This document shows, one piece after another, positions 43,601-59,600 of a DNA stretch of 64,000 bases. Within the stretch, counting starts at the first letter, position 1; each line of letters opens with the position of its first letter. This stretch comes from Cerrena zonata. Taxonomy: Eukaryota; Basidiomycota; Agaricomycetes; Polyporales; Cerrenaceae. The stretch covers positions 41,915 to 105,914 of the forward strand of contig JASBNA010000100.1 of NCBI GenBank assembly GCA_038087015.1. Reading direction: 5' to 3'. The notes under the pieces were generated by a model. The model searched no databases and was not told the DNA's origin. It saw only the letters and a list, made by a program, of their open reading frames with translations. The position numbers and the translations under genes were made by a program.

Positions 43601-46522
43601 ATAACAGAAGAAGATGATAACTGGTTAGTTCTTTCTCAGCTGCGTTTGTTCAAATATATCAAATCTTCCCATCATAAACGTATACTTGAAAAAATGGAAT
43701 TCTGCTTAGATGTTATGAAGAAGGTCGAATATAATGCTAAAACCTCTGAATTGGCTGCCGCATTAACTTCATTTACACTTCCTCTCATTTACCATTATGC
43801 TACTTTGACCACCAAAATTTTTGAAAAAACAAGGGATAATTATGTCACTAGTTCTAAAAGTGCTTTCATATTATCAAATACTCTTTACACATTAGCAACA
43901 AAAGGTTTCTGTTCGCCAGATGCACCAAATGAGCAAAAGGAGGACAATAACTTGCACGATGGTACTGGTTTAGGTGATGGAGAAGGTGCTGAAAATAACT
44001 CCAAAGACGTGGAACAAGATGATGACCTAACTGAAGATGCTCAACAACCGAATGAGGAAAACAAAGAAAAGGACGAAAATGATGACGAAAATGATGATGC
44101 TGTTGACATGGAAGGTGACATGGCCGGTAATTTAGAAGAAGCTTCTGATCAGGAAAAGGAAGACGAAGATCAAGAAGACGGAGAAGAAGAAGAATTGGAT
44201 GAAGAAGTTGATGACATTGATGATCTTGATCCTAATGCTGTAGATGAAAAGATGTGGGATGAAGAAGCCAAAGAAGATAATAAAGAGAAAGATTCTGATA
44301 AAGTTCCTGAAAACTCCACTAATGATGACAATATGGAAGCAAACGAAGACGAAAATGAAGGCGAAAACAACGATAAGAAAGACAAACAAGATGATGGACA
44401 AGAAGGTGAACAAAATGAAGATAATGAAGAGAATGATGACAACGACAATTCAGATGACGAGGGTAAAGATGTTGGAGAACAAGAAGATGAGGTGAAGAAT
44501 GATGAAAATGAACAATTAGAAGAACATGTTCCAGAAACTGAAACTTTAGATTTACCTGACGATATGAATCTTGATGGTGATGAAGATAAGGGAGACAACG
44601 AAGAAGAGGAGAATGATGAAGAATTTGATGACAAAATGGATGTCGATGACAAAAAAGATGATAAAGTCGAAGAAGATGAGGGAAATGAAGAACAAGACGA
44701 CAATGCTGAAGATATGGAAGCTGAGCCTGCGGATAATGAAGATGAAAATATGGAAGAAGATGCGGAAAAAGAAGATGAACCTGACAATGGGGAATCAGGA
44801 ATCAACGAAGAAGAAGGAATGGAATCGGAAGAAGAAGCAGTTGGTAATGAAGAAGAAGATAAGAAACAAGAAGAAGGTGGTAATGATGAAGAAGAAGGAC
44901 AAGATAAGGCTGAAGGGGTTGACGGTGCCAATGACAACAATGATAATGAAGATTTTGATCAGGATGCTGCAGTTCAAACTGAATCTGGTGAAAAAGGTGA
45001 AGGTGCTGACAACCAAGTTTCTGAAGAAAATGATGATATTGGAGCTACCGGTGGTGCATCGATGAATGATCAGCAAAAAGAGACAGAAGATCTGACCACA
45101 CAAGATGATGCCAGGGATTTGGCTAAAGAATCCTTAAAAGAATTAGGTGATTCCTTAAAAGAATTCCATCGTCGTCACCAAGAAATCAAGGAAGCTGCTC
45201 AAGAAGAAAAAGAGGAAAAAGTTGATCAATCAGCTAATGAAAGACCTGATGAATTCCAGCATATTGAAGGTGAAAGTACAGACTTCGACACACAAGCTCT
45301 TGGAGCTGCTGATAAAGAACAGGTGCAATCGATTGACGAAGATAAAGCAATAGATGATGACGAACCTACTGAAGAAAAGGAGAAAGACGTCAAAGAAGAA
45401 GCTAAGCAAGAAGATGAAAACGATATAGACGTCGATCAAAATGCTGAAGAAGTCGGTGAAAATGACGCTGAGATGGATGAAGATCCTGATTTTGACGGCA
45501 AGGCTAAAGGTGGATTTATTGGTGAAAGAATTAAGTCAGAAGAAGATAATGAGTTAATTATCAAGTCTGAGTTTGATGAAGAAAAATTCGATGGTCATTT
45601 TGATGATAACATTGATGATATTGACATTAATGTTGACTTCAATGAGCCACCAAGATCAATGGATGAAGCTCGTGAGTTATGGAAATCTAGTGAATTAGCA
45701 ACTCAAGAATTAGCGTCGGGACTTTGTGAACAATTAAGATCAATTTTGGAACCTACTTTGGCTACAAAATTAAGGGGAGATTACAAGACTGGTAAAAGAT
45801 TGAATATGAAGAGAATTATACCATATATTGCATCTGAATTCCGTAAAGATAAGATCTGGCTAAGAAGAACTAAACCATCTAAAAGACAATATCAAATTAT
45901 GATTGCGGTTGATGATTCCAAATCCATGAGTGAAAGTAAATCTACTGAATTAGCATTCCACAGTATTGCATTAGTATCCAAGGCTCTTACTCAATTAGAA
46001 AGTGGAGGCTTATCTATTGTTAGATTTGGGGAAGACGTTAAATTAGTACATCCATTTGACAAACCATTTAATAATCAAGAAACAGGAACGAAAATATTCC
46101 AATGGTTTGATTTCCAACAAACTAAAACCGATATTAAACTTTTATGTAATAAAGCCTTGAAAATTTTTGAAGATGCAAGATCTAGCTCAAATACCGATTT
46201 ATGGCAATTACAAATTATAATTTCTGATGGTGTTTGTGAGGACCATGACACTATTCAAAGTATGGTTAGAAAAGCAAGAGAAGAGAAGATTATGTTAGTC
46301 TTTGTTGTTATTGATGGTATCAATTCCAATGAATCGATTATGGATATGTCACAAGTTAGGTATGAGCAAGATCCAAATACTGGAGCAATGAATTTGAAAG
46401 TTGATAAGTATTTAGATTCATTCCCATTCGAATTCTATGTTGTTGTTAGAAATATTAATGAACTTCCAGAAATGCTTTCTTTGATTTTAAGACAATACTT
46501 CTCTGAAGTTGCATCAATTTAA
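31603..46522 (+). CDS. MDN1: Midasin Mdn1 (Rea1), giant AAA+ ATPase of 60S assembly, with one +1 shift
   Basis: Midasin strips assembly factors such as Ytm1 and Rsa4 from pre-60S particles in nucleolus and nucleoplasm. Two abutting frames (to 41388 and from 41390 on) give about 4972 residues, the family length. Six AAA modules are visible by their Walker A loops, in order: GMAGSGKT, GETGTGKTT, GPTSAGKTS, GETGCGKTT, GSPGVGKTS, GPTNSGKTD. A PKKKRKL nuclear signal lies between the second Walker A and B. A long linker, a Glu/Asp-rich region (about 43950-45650) and the MIDAS domain with 'VDDSKSMSES' (Asp-x-Ser-x-Ser) follow. At 41380-41388 the first frame ends TTA GGG TAA. Dropping one base in TTAGGGT continues the protein directly ('SKLG' then 'KLYVNQF'). 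The slip window is only about 6 nt. The gene is essential in yeast, so a genuine null allele is unlikely. Confidence 0.95.
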
Positions 46523-46830
46523 AAGTAACAAAAAAAAAAAAAAAAAACCAAAAAAATTACATGTATATAAGTTTTGTATAATAGATTAATTATAATTTAC
46601 ATTTGTTTTTATTAGATTTATTAGATTTATGAGATTATGGAATAGTTCTTCTTCTATAAAATTACATGACCAATTAGTATTATTATTGATTATATTGTAC
46701 AAAGTTTTCATTTTGGATGCAAAAATTTTTAACCCGATCGAATGCTGTTGATATTTTTTTTTTTTTGATAATGATTTTTCTTTTATTATTATGACAATTA
46801 ATGTTTTACCCAATGACCCTTTTGATGCTA
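46523..46830. other. Convergent 3' flank of MDN1 and the PTC7-type gene
   Basis: AT-rich sequence with A and T tracts (46531-46548 and 46754-46765), typical of yeast 3' flanks. No gene is seen. Confidence 0.5.
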
Positions 46831-48075
46831 TTAATTTGATTTTGATTTTGATTTGGAATTAGGAACAACCCTACTGATGATGATTGAACAGTCATCTAAT
46901 TTACCTCCATAGATTGATTTTTTACCATATTTTTCTTCAGGCAAGCTATTAACTTTTTCGTTATAAGGAGTATAAGCATAATCATCGAAAGCCACTTCTT
47001 TAGCCTTCATTAATAGCTTATTAGCAACTTTCCTCAAGTTACCCTTTTCCATTAGTAAGAACTCATCAACATACTGGACAATTTCTGATTCATACAAGTT
47101 ATCGGAGATACCATCAGAGCATAGAATGATGATATCATCTTCTTGCAACTTGATAGAGTCCACCCACGCCATTTCACTTGGCAAAGAATTCAAAGTTTGA
47201 GTTCCTATTTGTTGAGGACATAATTCAGAAACCATTTGTTCCTCATTAGTTTTAATGATTTCACCATCACGAAGAATATAAATCTTAGAATCACCAATAC
47301 TTATCATTTTCAAGTATTCTCCGCTTAACATACCCAAAATTAAAGTAGAAGATCCTCTCATTTTTTGAAGATCCATTAAGTGCGAGGTATGGAGATATGA
47401 ATCATCTAGAATTTGATCAATATCACGTTTATTCAAATGATGAGGAGAATGGGTTAGTTTATATTCAGTCATCAACCTACTCAAGGTTTCAACCATAGAC
47501 CTTGACCAAATACCAGAAGACCTTTGTTCTCCCTTACTTTCCCAACCAGAAACCCCATCAGCAACCGCTAAAACGGTAGGCGAGACCAACATCGCATCAT
47601 CTCCAGCCTTAATAGATAAAGTATCAGCAGGGGACCCCACGGGTCTTCTTCTAGGTAATAATGTATTCAACTGTGCTGGATCAGTCAAATCACTCAACGA
47701 ATGAATAGTTGGATCCGATTTCGTGCTATGAAACCCAAATGAAGCATGCGCAAATTCAAACTTAAACTTATCGTTACTAATTCGTTTCATTTCTTCCTTA
47801 GTAACCAAGGGGTACTTGATATAAGGATTCACTTCGTCAACTGGTGATTCATCACTGTGTTTGGAAAGAAAATAGTGTCTAACATTACTGAAAAATCCAC
47901 TAGAACTCGAACTCAGTCTAACAAAATCTAGCCTGCTCTTAACCCCATTTCGAGCTAAATGCTTCAAACAAACTTCTCCTGTTACCACACCGTGCCTCAT
48001 GTTTAGTATCAGTTTCTTCGAGGAGATTCCTTTGCCTCTTCTAAAGAAAGAAGTAGTTGATGTTTTACTAATCAT
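46831..48075 (-). CDS. PTC7: PP2C-type protein phosphatase, Ptc7-like, mitochondrial
   Basis: The 414-residue protein has a basic, Ser/Arg/Lys-rich N-terminus without early acids ('SKTSTTSFFRRGKGISSKK'), fitting a mitochondrial presequence. PP2C-type metal-site motifs follow in order: 'AVADGVSGW' (about residue 172), a 'LGMLSGEYLKMISIGDSKIY' strand pair and 'IILCSDGISDN' (about 320). This arrangement, with the divergent Asp-Gly-Val-Ser-Gly-Trp, marks the Ptc7/Azr1 branch; yeast Ptc7 dephosphorylates the coenzyme Q biosynthesis protein Coq7. The frame opens one codon earlier at a TTG; ATG 48075 is the likely start. Baker's yeast PTC7 has an intron; none is needed here. Confidence 0.85.
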   Translation of the reverse strand: MISKTSTTSFFRRGKGISSKKLILNMRHGVVTGEVCLKHLARNGVKSRLDFVRLSSSSSGFFSNVRHYFLSKHSDESPVDEVNPYIKYPLVTKEEMKRISNDKFKFEFAHASFGFHSTKSDPTIHSLSDLTDPAQLNTLLPRRRPVGSPADTLSIKAGDDAMLVSPTVLAVADGVSGWESKGEQRSSGIWSRSMVETLSRLMTEYKLTHSPHHLNKRDIDQILDDSYLHTSHLMDLQKMRGSSTLILGMLSGEYLKMISIGDSKIYILRDGEIIKTNEEQMVSELCPQQIGTQTLNSLPSEMAWVDSIKLQEDDIIILCSDGISDNLYESEIVQYVDEFLLMEKGNLRKVANKLLMKAKEVAFDDYAYTPYNEKVNSLPEEKYGKKSIYGGKLDDCSIIISRVVPNSKSKSKSN

Positions 48076-48301
48076 CAATAATTAATACCCAAAATCCAAC
48101 GATTGGCTGCTCTTGCATAATCCCCTCATCTGATACACAAAAAAGAAACAACCAAAAAAAAAAAAAAAAAAAATTACGATTTTCTCCGATGACACGATTT
48201 TTTCCGATGAGATGCGATGCTTTTGCAACAATTCTACAATTTTTTAGGATTTTGCAGTTACAGAGGGTTGTGTATTATGTCTATGGGCTGGTATTTACAG
48301 A

Positions 48302-53343
<5,042 letters not shown>

Positions 53344-55116
53344 TTAGAGTTGGGTTGATAAGTACTGTTTGATGTGTTGTAAGCATTCATCTTGAGACCC
53401 GGCTGGGTGGTCCAATTGCCACACGAGAACTTCGTGGGTGATAGACTTCATCCAAGGACCGGGTTTCTTATCTAGAGACTTGGAGATTGTTTTACCGTCG
53501 AGAACTGGCTTGAGTTTGTCCACCTCGGCCAAGTCTTGGTCGTGGATGTATTTGATGAGAGAATCGTATTCTTGGATGGTGCTTTTTATGGTGTTTAAAT
53601 CGGCCTCAGAGAAGGGAAAGAGGTCTGGTCTAGGGTAAGGAGCCTGTTGGTCTGGGCTTGGTGATACGATGACCTTCTTTATGATATCATTGAAACAATT
53701 AAAAATAAGGTTTAAAGGAGAGTACTGGCCAAAGTTTCTGAGATAGACCCCAAGTTTTGATCTTTGTATATTTGCGCCGTTGTCAAAGAAGTCGCTTAGG
53801 ACTTGGTAGGAGGTGACGGACTCTTTGATTATTCCAGAAATCGTATCGGAATCGTGTTTACCGTATTTCAAGCCTTCTTTCAGTATGATATCAACAATTT
53901 GGAAAAAGTTCTGCTTCTTTGGGTTGACCTTGACCTCCAAGGAACCAAAAGGTTGGAGTATGACAGCAAGCCAGAACAACTTTTTAAGATGGTCGTCTTG
54001 GAATAAATTGCTGTAAAGGGGAGAAAAGTGACTGAAACGATTGCTTTCAATAATAGAATCAAAAACTGGTTTGAGAACGGTACTGGATTCAACTCGCGAA
54101 GATAAACGAGAGCTTTTCTCAGAAAAGTCTGAGATTACTGTAGCATCATTAGATTGTTGAATTGACTCATAAATGGTACCAGTGTTGAAAATGCTTTCAG
54201 TTAAATCAACAAATTTGATTAAGTTTAATCCATACTGGGCGTTATCACTGGTTAGCACTTTTTCTATTTCGACCCCAACTCTTTCTCTACTGATTTTATG
54301 AATAAGGGTTGATTTTAATTCGGGACTCTTCATTGCATTCAAAGTTTCTTCTTCAATAGTGAAATCAAATTTACTGGCAAACCTAATCAACCTTAAAACA
54401 CGTAATGGATCATCGAGGAAAGTTTGTAATGGTTGTAAAGGAGTTCTTAAAATCCCATTATGTAAATCTTCTAATCCTTTACCGGTGAAATCTTCAATGA
54501 TATTTTTATTTAAATTATAAAACAAAGCATTTAAAGTAGCGTCTCTTCTTAAGGCATCTTCTTCTGCAGTGCCACATTCTATGATAGGGACCCTACTTTC
54601 ACTGGTGTATTGTTCATTTCTCAAATTTACAAAATCAATATCTAATCCATATAATTTCGTAGTACAAGTTTCGAGATGTTTAGATTTTTCAGGATTCTTT
54701 TTTATCTTATGCAAACCTTTCAATTCTAATTCAGGATGATGCTCAACAAGGTAATCATATAACAAGCTTGCAAATTCCTCTCCAGATAAAAAATTGATTG
54801 CAATATCGATATCGTGACTTTCTTTGCCTAGTAATTTGTCTCTTACCCATCCACCAGTGATTCTCAATTCAAGCTTCTTCGATGGATCGGTATCCGGTAA
54901 AGAATTATGGTAGTCACAGAACTTCACCAATACATTACGAATATTGGTTTCTGTTTCATTCAAACTGATCTTGTCTTTAATACTTCTTTTCATACTGTAA
55001 TATCTTAATGCAGGTGGAGCGAAGGATGTCTTTAACGAAGTGCAAATGTTTCGAGTCACCGTCTTGGACAGTTGATGGGCAGGCTTCTTGATACAGTATT
55101 TGAGTAGATTGTTCAT
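53344..55116 (-). CDS. CCA1: CCA-adding tRNA nucleotidyltransferase Cca1
   Basis: The enzyme adds and repairs the 3' CCA of tRNAs using CTP and ATP. The 590-residue product shows class II nucleotidyltransferase motifs in order: motif A 'GGWVRDKLLGKESHDIDIAI' with the Asp-x-Asp metal site (about residues 75-95), motif B 'RRDATLNALFYNL', and motif D-like 'DPLRVLRLIRFASKFDF'. The C-terminal half is helical. The long frame opens at a GTG; the ATG at 55116 adds an Arg/Lys/Ser-rich presequence, and a second in-frame ATG at 54993 ('MKRSIKDKIS') would start a shorter form. Alternative starts giving mitochondrial and nuclear/cytosolic forms are known for yeast CCA1. Confidence 0.95.
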   Translation of the reverse strand: MNNLLKYCIKKPAHQLSKTVTRNICTSLKTSFAPPALRYYSMKRSIKDKISLNETETNIRNVLVKFCDYHNSLPDTDPSKKLELRITGGWVRDKLLGKESHDIDIAINFLSGEEFASLLYDYLVEHHPELELKGLHKIKKNPEKSKHLETCTTKLYGLDIDFVNLRNEQYTSESRVPIIECGTAEEDALRRDATLNALFYNLNKNIIEDFTGKGLEDLHNGILRTPLQPLQTFLDDPLRVLRLIRFASKFDFTIEEETLNAMKSPELKSTLIHKISRERVGVEIEKVLTSDNAQYGLNLIKFVDLTESIFNTGTIYESIQQSNDATVISDFSEKSSRLSSRVESSTVLKPVFDSIIESNRFSHFSPLYSNLFQDDHLKKLFWLAVILQPFGSLEVKVNPKKQNFFQIVDIILKEGLKYGKHDSDTISGIIKESVTSYQVLSDFFDNGANIQRSKLGVYLRNFGQYSPLNLIFNCFNDIIKKVIVSPSPDQQAPYPRPDLFPFSEADLNTIKSTIQEYDSLIKYIHDQDLAEVDKLKPVLDGKTISKSLDKKPGPWMKSITHEVLVWQLDHPAGSQDECLQHIKQYLSTQL

Positions 55117-56121
55117 GTATGACTCACTCACCCTGTCTTCCTAAGCAAATCAAAGCGATGGAAGTAACTTTTCAATTGAGCTTTTTTCACTTCTGCGAGA
55201 AAAAAAAAAAATCAAAAATCTGAGAGAAGTTGCAATTAGGGCAGTTTTATGGGCCCTATCACTATGCTAAGGTCTTAAGTGAAGGTGTGAGTCGGTGGAG
55301 GGAATAATTGCTTGAATTCTTTTGATTGGACGTTTGGTTACAGGCAAAGAGGTTTTATTTTATTTTTTGAATTATTGCAAAAAACTGCAAAAAACTAGAA
55401 GAATGGATCACTGGTAGTAAAGTGATGGAAAACAAATATAACTTACGTTACTTAACTTAACAAAATATCAACAAAATAAAGGAACAAAATGTAAGAAGTT
55501 AAAGACAAAATGTAAGAAGTTGAAGACAAAATGTAAGAAGTTAAAGACAAAATGTAAGAAGTTAAAGACAAAATGTAAGAAATTGAAGAACAAAATGTAA
55601 GAATTCAAAAGAGAAGCGAAAGTTGATTCAATTACTGGCGATTGAAAAGTCATTAACATATCAACTGGCCAAACATGACTTAATGTGTATATTGTTTCAA
55701 TCCTGAGCCAGTGGCTGTATTGTAGTGATCTATCTATCTGATGCCAGGAGAAGACCAATTCACTGGAGCTATTTGGCGAAGCAAATATTTCTTGACTTGA
55801 TTTGACAAAGATCCTACTTCATCTTCGACTAAATTAGGTTGGGAATACCCCATTTGAAGAGTCAGTCCACTGATAAAGAAGCTGAGTGAATAACTGAAAA
55901 CAGGCTACTTATACTTTTTATGATCGCCAAAAATTCTTTCACGAAAAGAAGTTACTGTTCCAACTGTATTTTTCTTTTCAAAATTCTTTAAAGTTTTGGA
56001 TAAACACAATGAAATGACGACAAAATGAATATCCAAAGGCCTTGAATAAAAAAAATAGATTTTAGCCTGAATATACACATGCACAGCAAAAAGACCCACA
56101 ATTAAATTTTGACATGAAAGC
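55117..56121. other. Intergenic region between CCA1 and the tRNA pair
   Basis: This 1-kb region holds the CCA1 promoter with a GTTGCAATT-like element (55229) and TTGCAAAAAACTGCAAAAAA (55376-55395). It also holds the minisatellite described separately and, at 55650-56100, AT-rich sequence that may be a retroelement relic. No supported gene. Confidence 0.45.
55484..55606. repeat. 21-bp minisatellite, five copies and a partial
   Basis: The unit acaaaatgtaagaagttaaag repeats head to tail at 55484, 55505, 55526, 55547 and 55568 with only one to two differences. A degenerate partial copy follows at 55589. Read on the minus strand it gives a Phe/Leu/His/Val heptad in an ORF that has no other support, so it is treated as noncoding. 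Confidence 0.9.
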
Positions 56122-56194
56122 GCCTGCGTAGCGTAATGGTTAACGCGTTTGACTTCTAATCAAAAGATTGCGGGTTCGACTCCCGCCGTGGGTT
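56122..56194 (+). tRNA. tRNA-Arg (anticodon UCU)
   Basis: The 73-nt cloverleaf has acceptor gcctgcg/cgtgggt with G-T pairs, D arm with tagcgtaatggttaacgc, anticodon stem tttga/tcaaa with loop cttctaa (anticodon TCT), and T arm gcggg-ttcgact-cccgc. Only 7 nt separate it from tRNA-Phe. Confidence 0.95.
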
Positions 56195-56201
56195 CTTCTT
56201 T

Positions 56202-56208
56202 GCGGTTT

Positions 56209-56239
<31 letters not shown>

Positions 56240-56292
56240 AAACTTCAGTCCAGTTAATCTGAAGGTCCTGTGTTCGATCCACAGAAATCGCA
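56202..56292 (+). tRNA. tRNA-Phe (anticodon GAA) with 18-nt intron
   Basis: The 91-nt gene closely matches yeast tRNA-Phe: acceptor gcggttt/aaatcgc, D arm tagctcagttgggagagc, anticodon GAA in gactgaag, and T arm with ctgtg-ttcgatc-cacag. The intron aaaacttcagtccagtta (56239-56256) lies one base after the anticodon, as in other yeasts, and pairs with the anticodon (ttcagtc). A T6 terminator follows at 56297-56302. No terminator separates it from tRNA-Arg upstream. Confidence 0.97.
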
Positions 56293-56601
56293 TTCATTTT
56301 TTGCCAAATCCACCTTGGTTATTAGTTGAAGTTAATGGGTATTAGGTGTTAACGGTTGGTTGTTTGTGCGGAAAAACCTAATCTTCTAGTAATCAGAGTT
56401 GAATTTGAATTTTTTTTTCGTATTTGAGTGAGTGAGAAGCCAAAAGTTTAAGGCTTTATTGAGTTAAAATCAACAAAACCAGGTTTATCTTGATCGATAA
56501 CATATTGAAGAGCAGAAATCGTTTGAGTCGGTATAACATTTGAGACAGCGTGTTGAGAGTTGGTGAAAATTCCATTTGAACAAGTCGAGTTGTAAAGCAT
56601 A
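56293..56601. promoter_or_regulatory. Promoter region of the PH-ArfGAP gene
   Basis: The 309-bp region starts with the tRNA terminator. It has a T tract near 56411-56418 and no recognised regulator site. Confidence 0.4.
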
Positions 56602-59600
56602 ATGGATCCAGTATCGTCAATTGCGTTTCCTTACTATGAATCAAAAGAATCGAAAATATCATTGAATAAGTTGTTTTTGGCAGATGAAACTGACACTACA
56701 AGATACTCGGTTCAGTTAGCCGATGAGATAGGAGAAAGTTCCTCGATTAAAACGAAAAAATGTTCATTAATATCTAAGATTGATACTGGGACTCAAGAAA
56801 TAATACCAGAACTATTGAATTATATAACTAATGGGTCATATTATGACAATAAACAATCAGTTGAATCTCCATTGACCACGACTCCATTGTTGGTTCGTAT
56901 TCCCCTGTCGTATTATCGGATTAAGTTAAACGTATCAATAGACCCGATAGAAACAGAATCTCCGGATAAATTTCTATTGATAATTAAGAGTGTTGGAGAT
57001 ACTGAGAATCACGATCAGTTAAAAGATTTGATAATAGACGGGTCTTATGATAGTAAGAATACCGAGATTTCCAAATTGAGTTATTCACAATTACCCATTG
57101 ATAATACAAGCAAAGAGATTCAAAGAATAATCATTAATGATAGTTTCCATCAAGATATTTTCCAAAATAATAAATTGAGTGTGTCTCTATGGGAATTGGA
57201 TTCGAAAATGAACGATTGTTCCCATTTATTCAATTTTCAATTTTGGGTAGACCAATCCGTTAATGATTTTAAACACGATGAATTTTTAACTCCAATAAAT
57301 TTGACTGCTTCTCCCCCTCTCACTTTTATGAAACCCCAACAAGAATCAGAAAAACATCATACTACCTCCAAGACTCTTAGGAGCCTCAATAGAAATGAGA
57401 AACTTGCTAAGAGAAAACCAACGTCATTCACCATTGCCGATTTTAGAGAAGGATTTAACTTTAATATAGAAGATGGCCCTGAATTTAGAAAATCTTTACA
57501 AAGATATGAAACAAACTTACCGGATTTTAAAAAAATAGTGGGGCATTTACTAGATGAATTGAAAAGTTTAGAAATCTATCTGAAAAAATTGGCTAATGTG
57601 AGAAATAGAATGGTAGATCATATCGGGAAATTATGTGATTTACAATTTAATCCTTTATTAAATAATTTGGATTTGAAAAATCAATTTTCTCAATCACTAG
57701 AAGCAATTTTTGAGCCTTTTGAAAATAATATGAAGTTTTTCTTGAAAGATATCTGTGATAGTAAATTAGTTGCTAAAATATCAAATCTAGTCACCTCATA
57801 TCCAACTTCTGGAAATAAAGAATCAAGTGGTGATCATAATGATATATCCCATAATAGGAAGAATTTCGAAAGCACTTCTAAAGAGTATTATAATTGGTTA
57901 AATAAGTATCTATCAAATGAAAAGGAAAGACCAGCCCTGAAATTATTAACAAAAAGGAAAAATTTCGAATTGTATAAATTTGATTATTTGAACAGTTTAA
58001 ATTTAATAACTAATAATCAATATTTTAATCAGTTATTAGAAAACTTTTTCAAATTTCTTAATCTTCCATTTGATAAAGCTACAAACTATAAGTTACTTAG
58101 TTTTGACCAATTCAGAGATGTCAAGTTGAGTCAAGATCTTTTAGGTGAAGATTTCTTAATCTATTTAAATGTGCTTTCAAGATTTAACAGTGAAAAGTTT
58201 CAATTTCGCCAAATGATCGAAGCTTGTCAATCTAATGAAGAATTAACTAATGTTATAAGGCATAATAGATTGAATCACCCTAGAAATTTGAACCTTGATA
58301 AAAAGAAAAATTCTAGCATAAACTCTCCTATTACCCCTAGTCAACAATTAGCTGTTGATCAAAATTTACCAGATAATAATAATATTGATGATATTTCAGA
58401 CCTTTTGGTTACCAAAAATAATTTAGATCTAATATTTACCAGTGATTCACCTTTGAATCACCAATCTAGCGTAACGGCTGTACCAGTTAAGCTGAATAAT
58501 CATTTAGATGATGATCAAAATTCAGAAATGTCCGGTATACTATACACTTTAGGTGGCCAAGGTAAGCCAGGGTGGCATAAAGAATGGGTTGTTCTAAACC
58601 AAGGAAGACTCATAGAATATAGTGATTGGAGAAACGGTCAATTACCAATAAATAGACCAATCGATATTGCCTTATCAAGTATAAAGCCCATAAAACACGA
58701 AAAACGACAATTTTGTTTTGAAATTTTTACATCAGCAGGTAATAAGCATGTCTTCCAAGCAATCAATGAAGATGAAAGAAACAAATGGATCAAAGCTCTA
58801 TATAATGCCGGCCAGGTTACCAGTCAATTGATGAGTCCTACAACCCCAAAAGCCACGCTTAATCAACCAAATATTCAAAAACCCGTTACAACTAAACCAA
58901 ATAGCAAAAATTTGAGTAAAATTATCACTGATTTTGGACCAGAACAATACCGTGCACCCCCTATGATACCTGGACAATCACTCGATAGGTCGGTATCGCC
59001 GATCTCGATCCAATCAGGACCACCATTGTCGGCATACAAAGATAAAAACTACTTGCAGATGGTGAGGTCAATTTCAAATACTGATAATAACATATGTCTC
59101 GATTGTGGAAGTCAAGAAGGGGTGGAGTGGGTATCTATAAATTTCTTAGGAAGCTTTTGCGTTAAATGTTCTTCATGTCACCGTAATTTAGGATCCCATG
59201 TTTCGAAAATACGATCTTTAAAATTAGATAATTTCAATAAAGAATCTGAAGTTCTATTGAATTACATCAATAATAAAAAGATCAATGAGTTTTTAGAAGC
59301 AAATCTTGAGGCTCTGGGAGATAAGAAAATCAATCCTCTTTCATCGAATGAAGATAGACTAGCATTCATCAAAAATAAGTATGTTTTAAAGAAGTATAAA
59401 AAAGAGATAGACAGTATTAATGATTTATTGGTTAAATCAATACAGAAAATCAACTTACCCGATATTTTAACCTACATCATTTGTGGAGCTGACGTAAATA
59501 TGCAAATTCAAATCAGTTTAAACAATAGCAAATCCAATGAAAAAAGTAAAGAAAGCAGGCTATCCAATAAAATTAGTTTATTTGAGTACTCTTTGAGGAA

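Noticed and set aside
44170..44940. 256-codon Ser-rich open frame antisense to MDN1
   Set aside because: It is the reverse of the Glu/Asp codons (GAA, GAT) of the MDN1 acidic region, giving Ser/Phe low complexity; no independent support.
55468..55758. 96-codon minus-strand frame with a Phe-Leu-His repeat
   Set aside because: The repeat is the 21-bp minisatellite; no other coding evidence.
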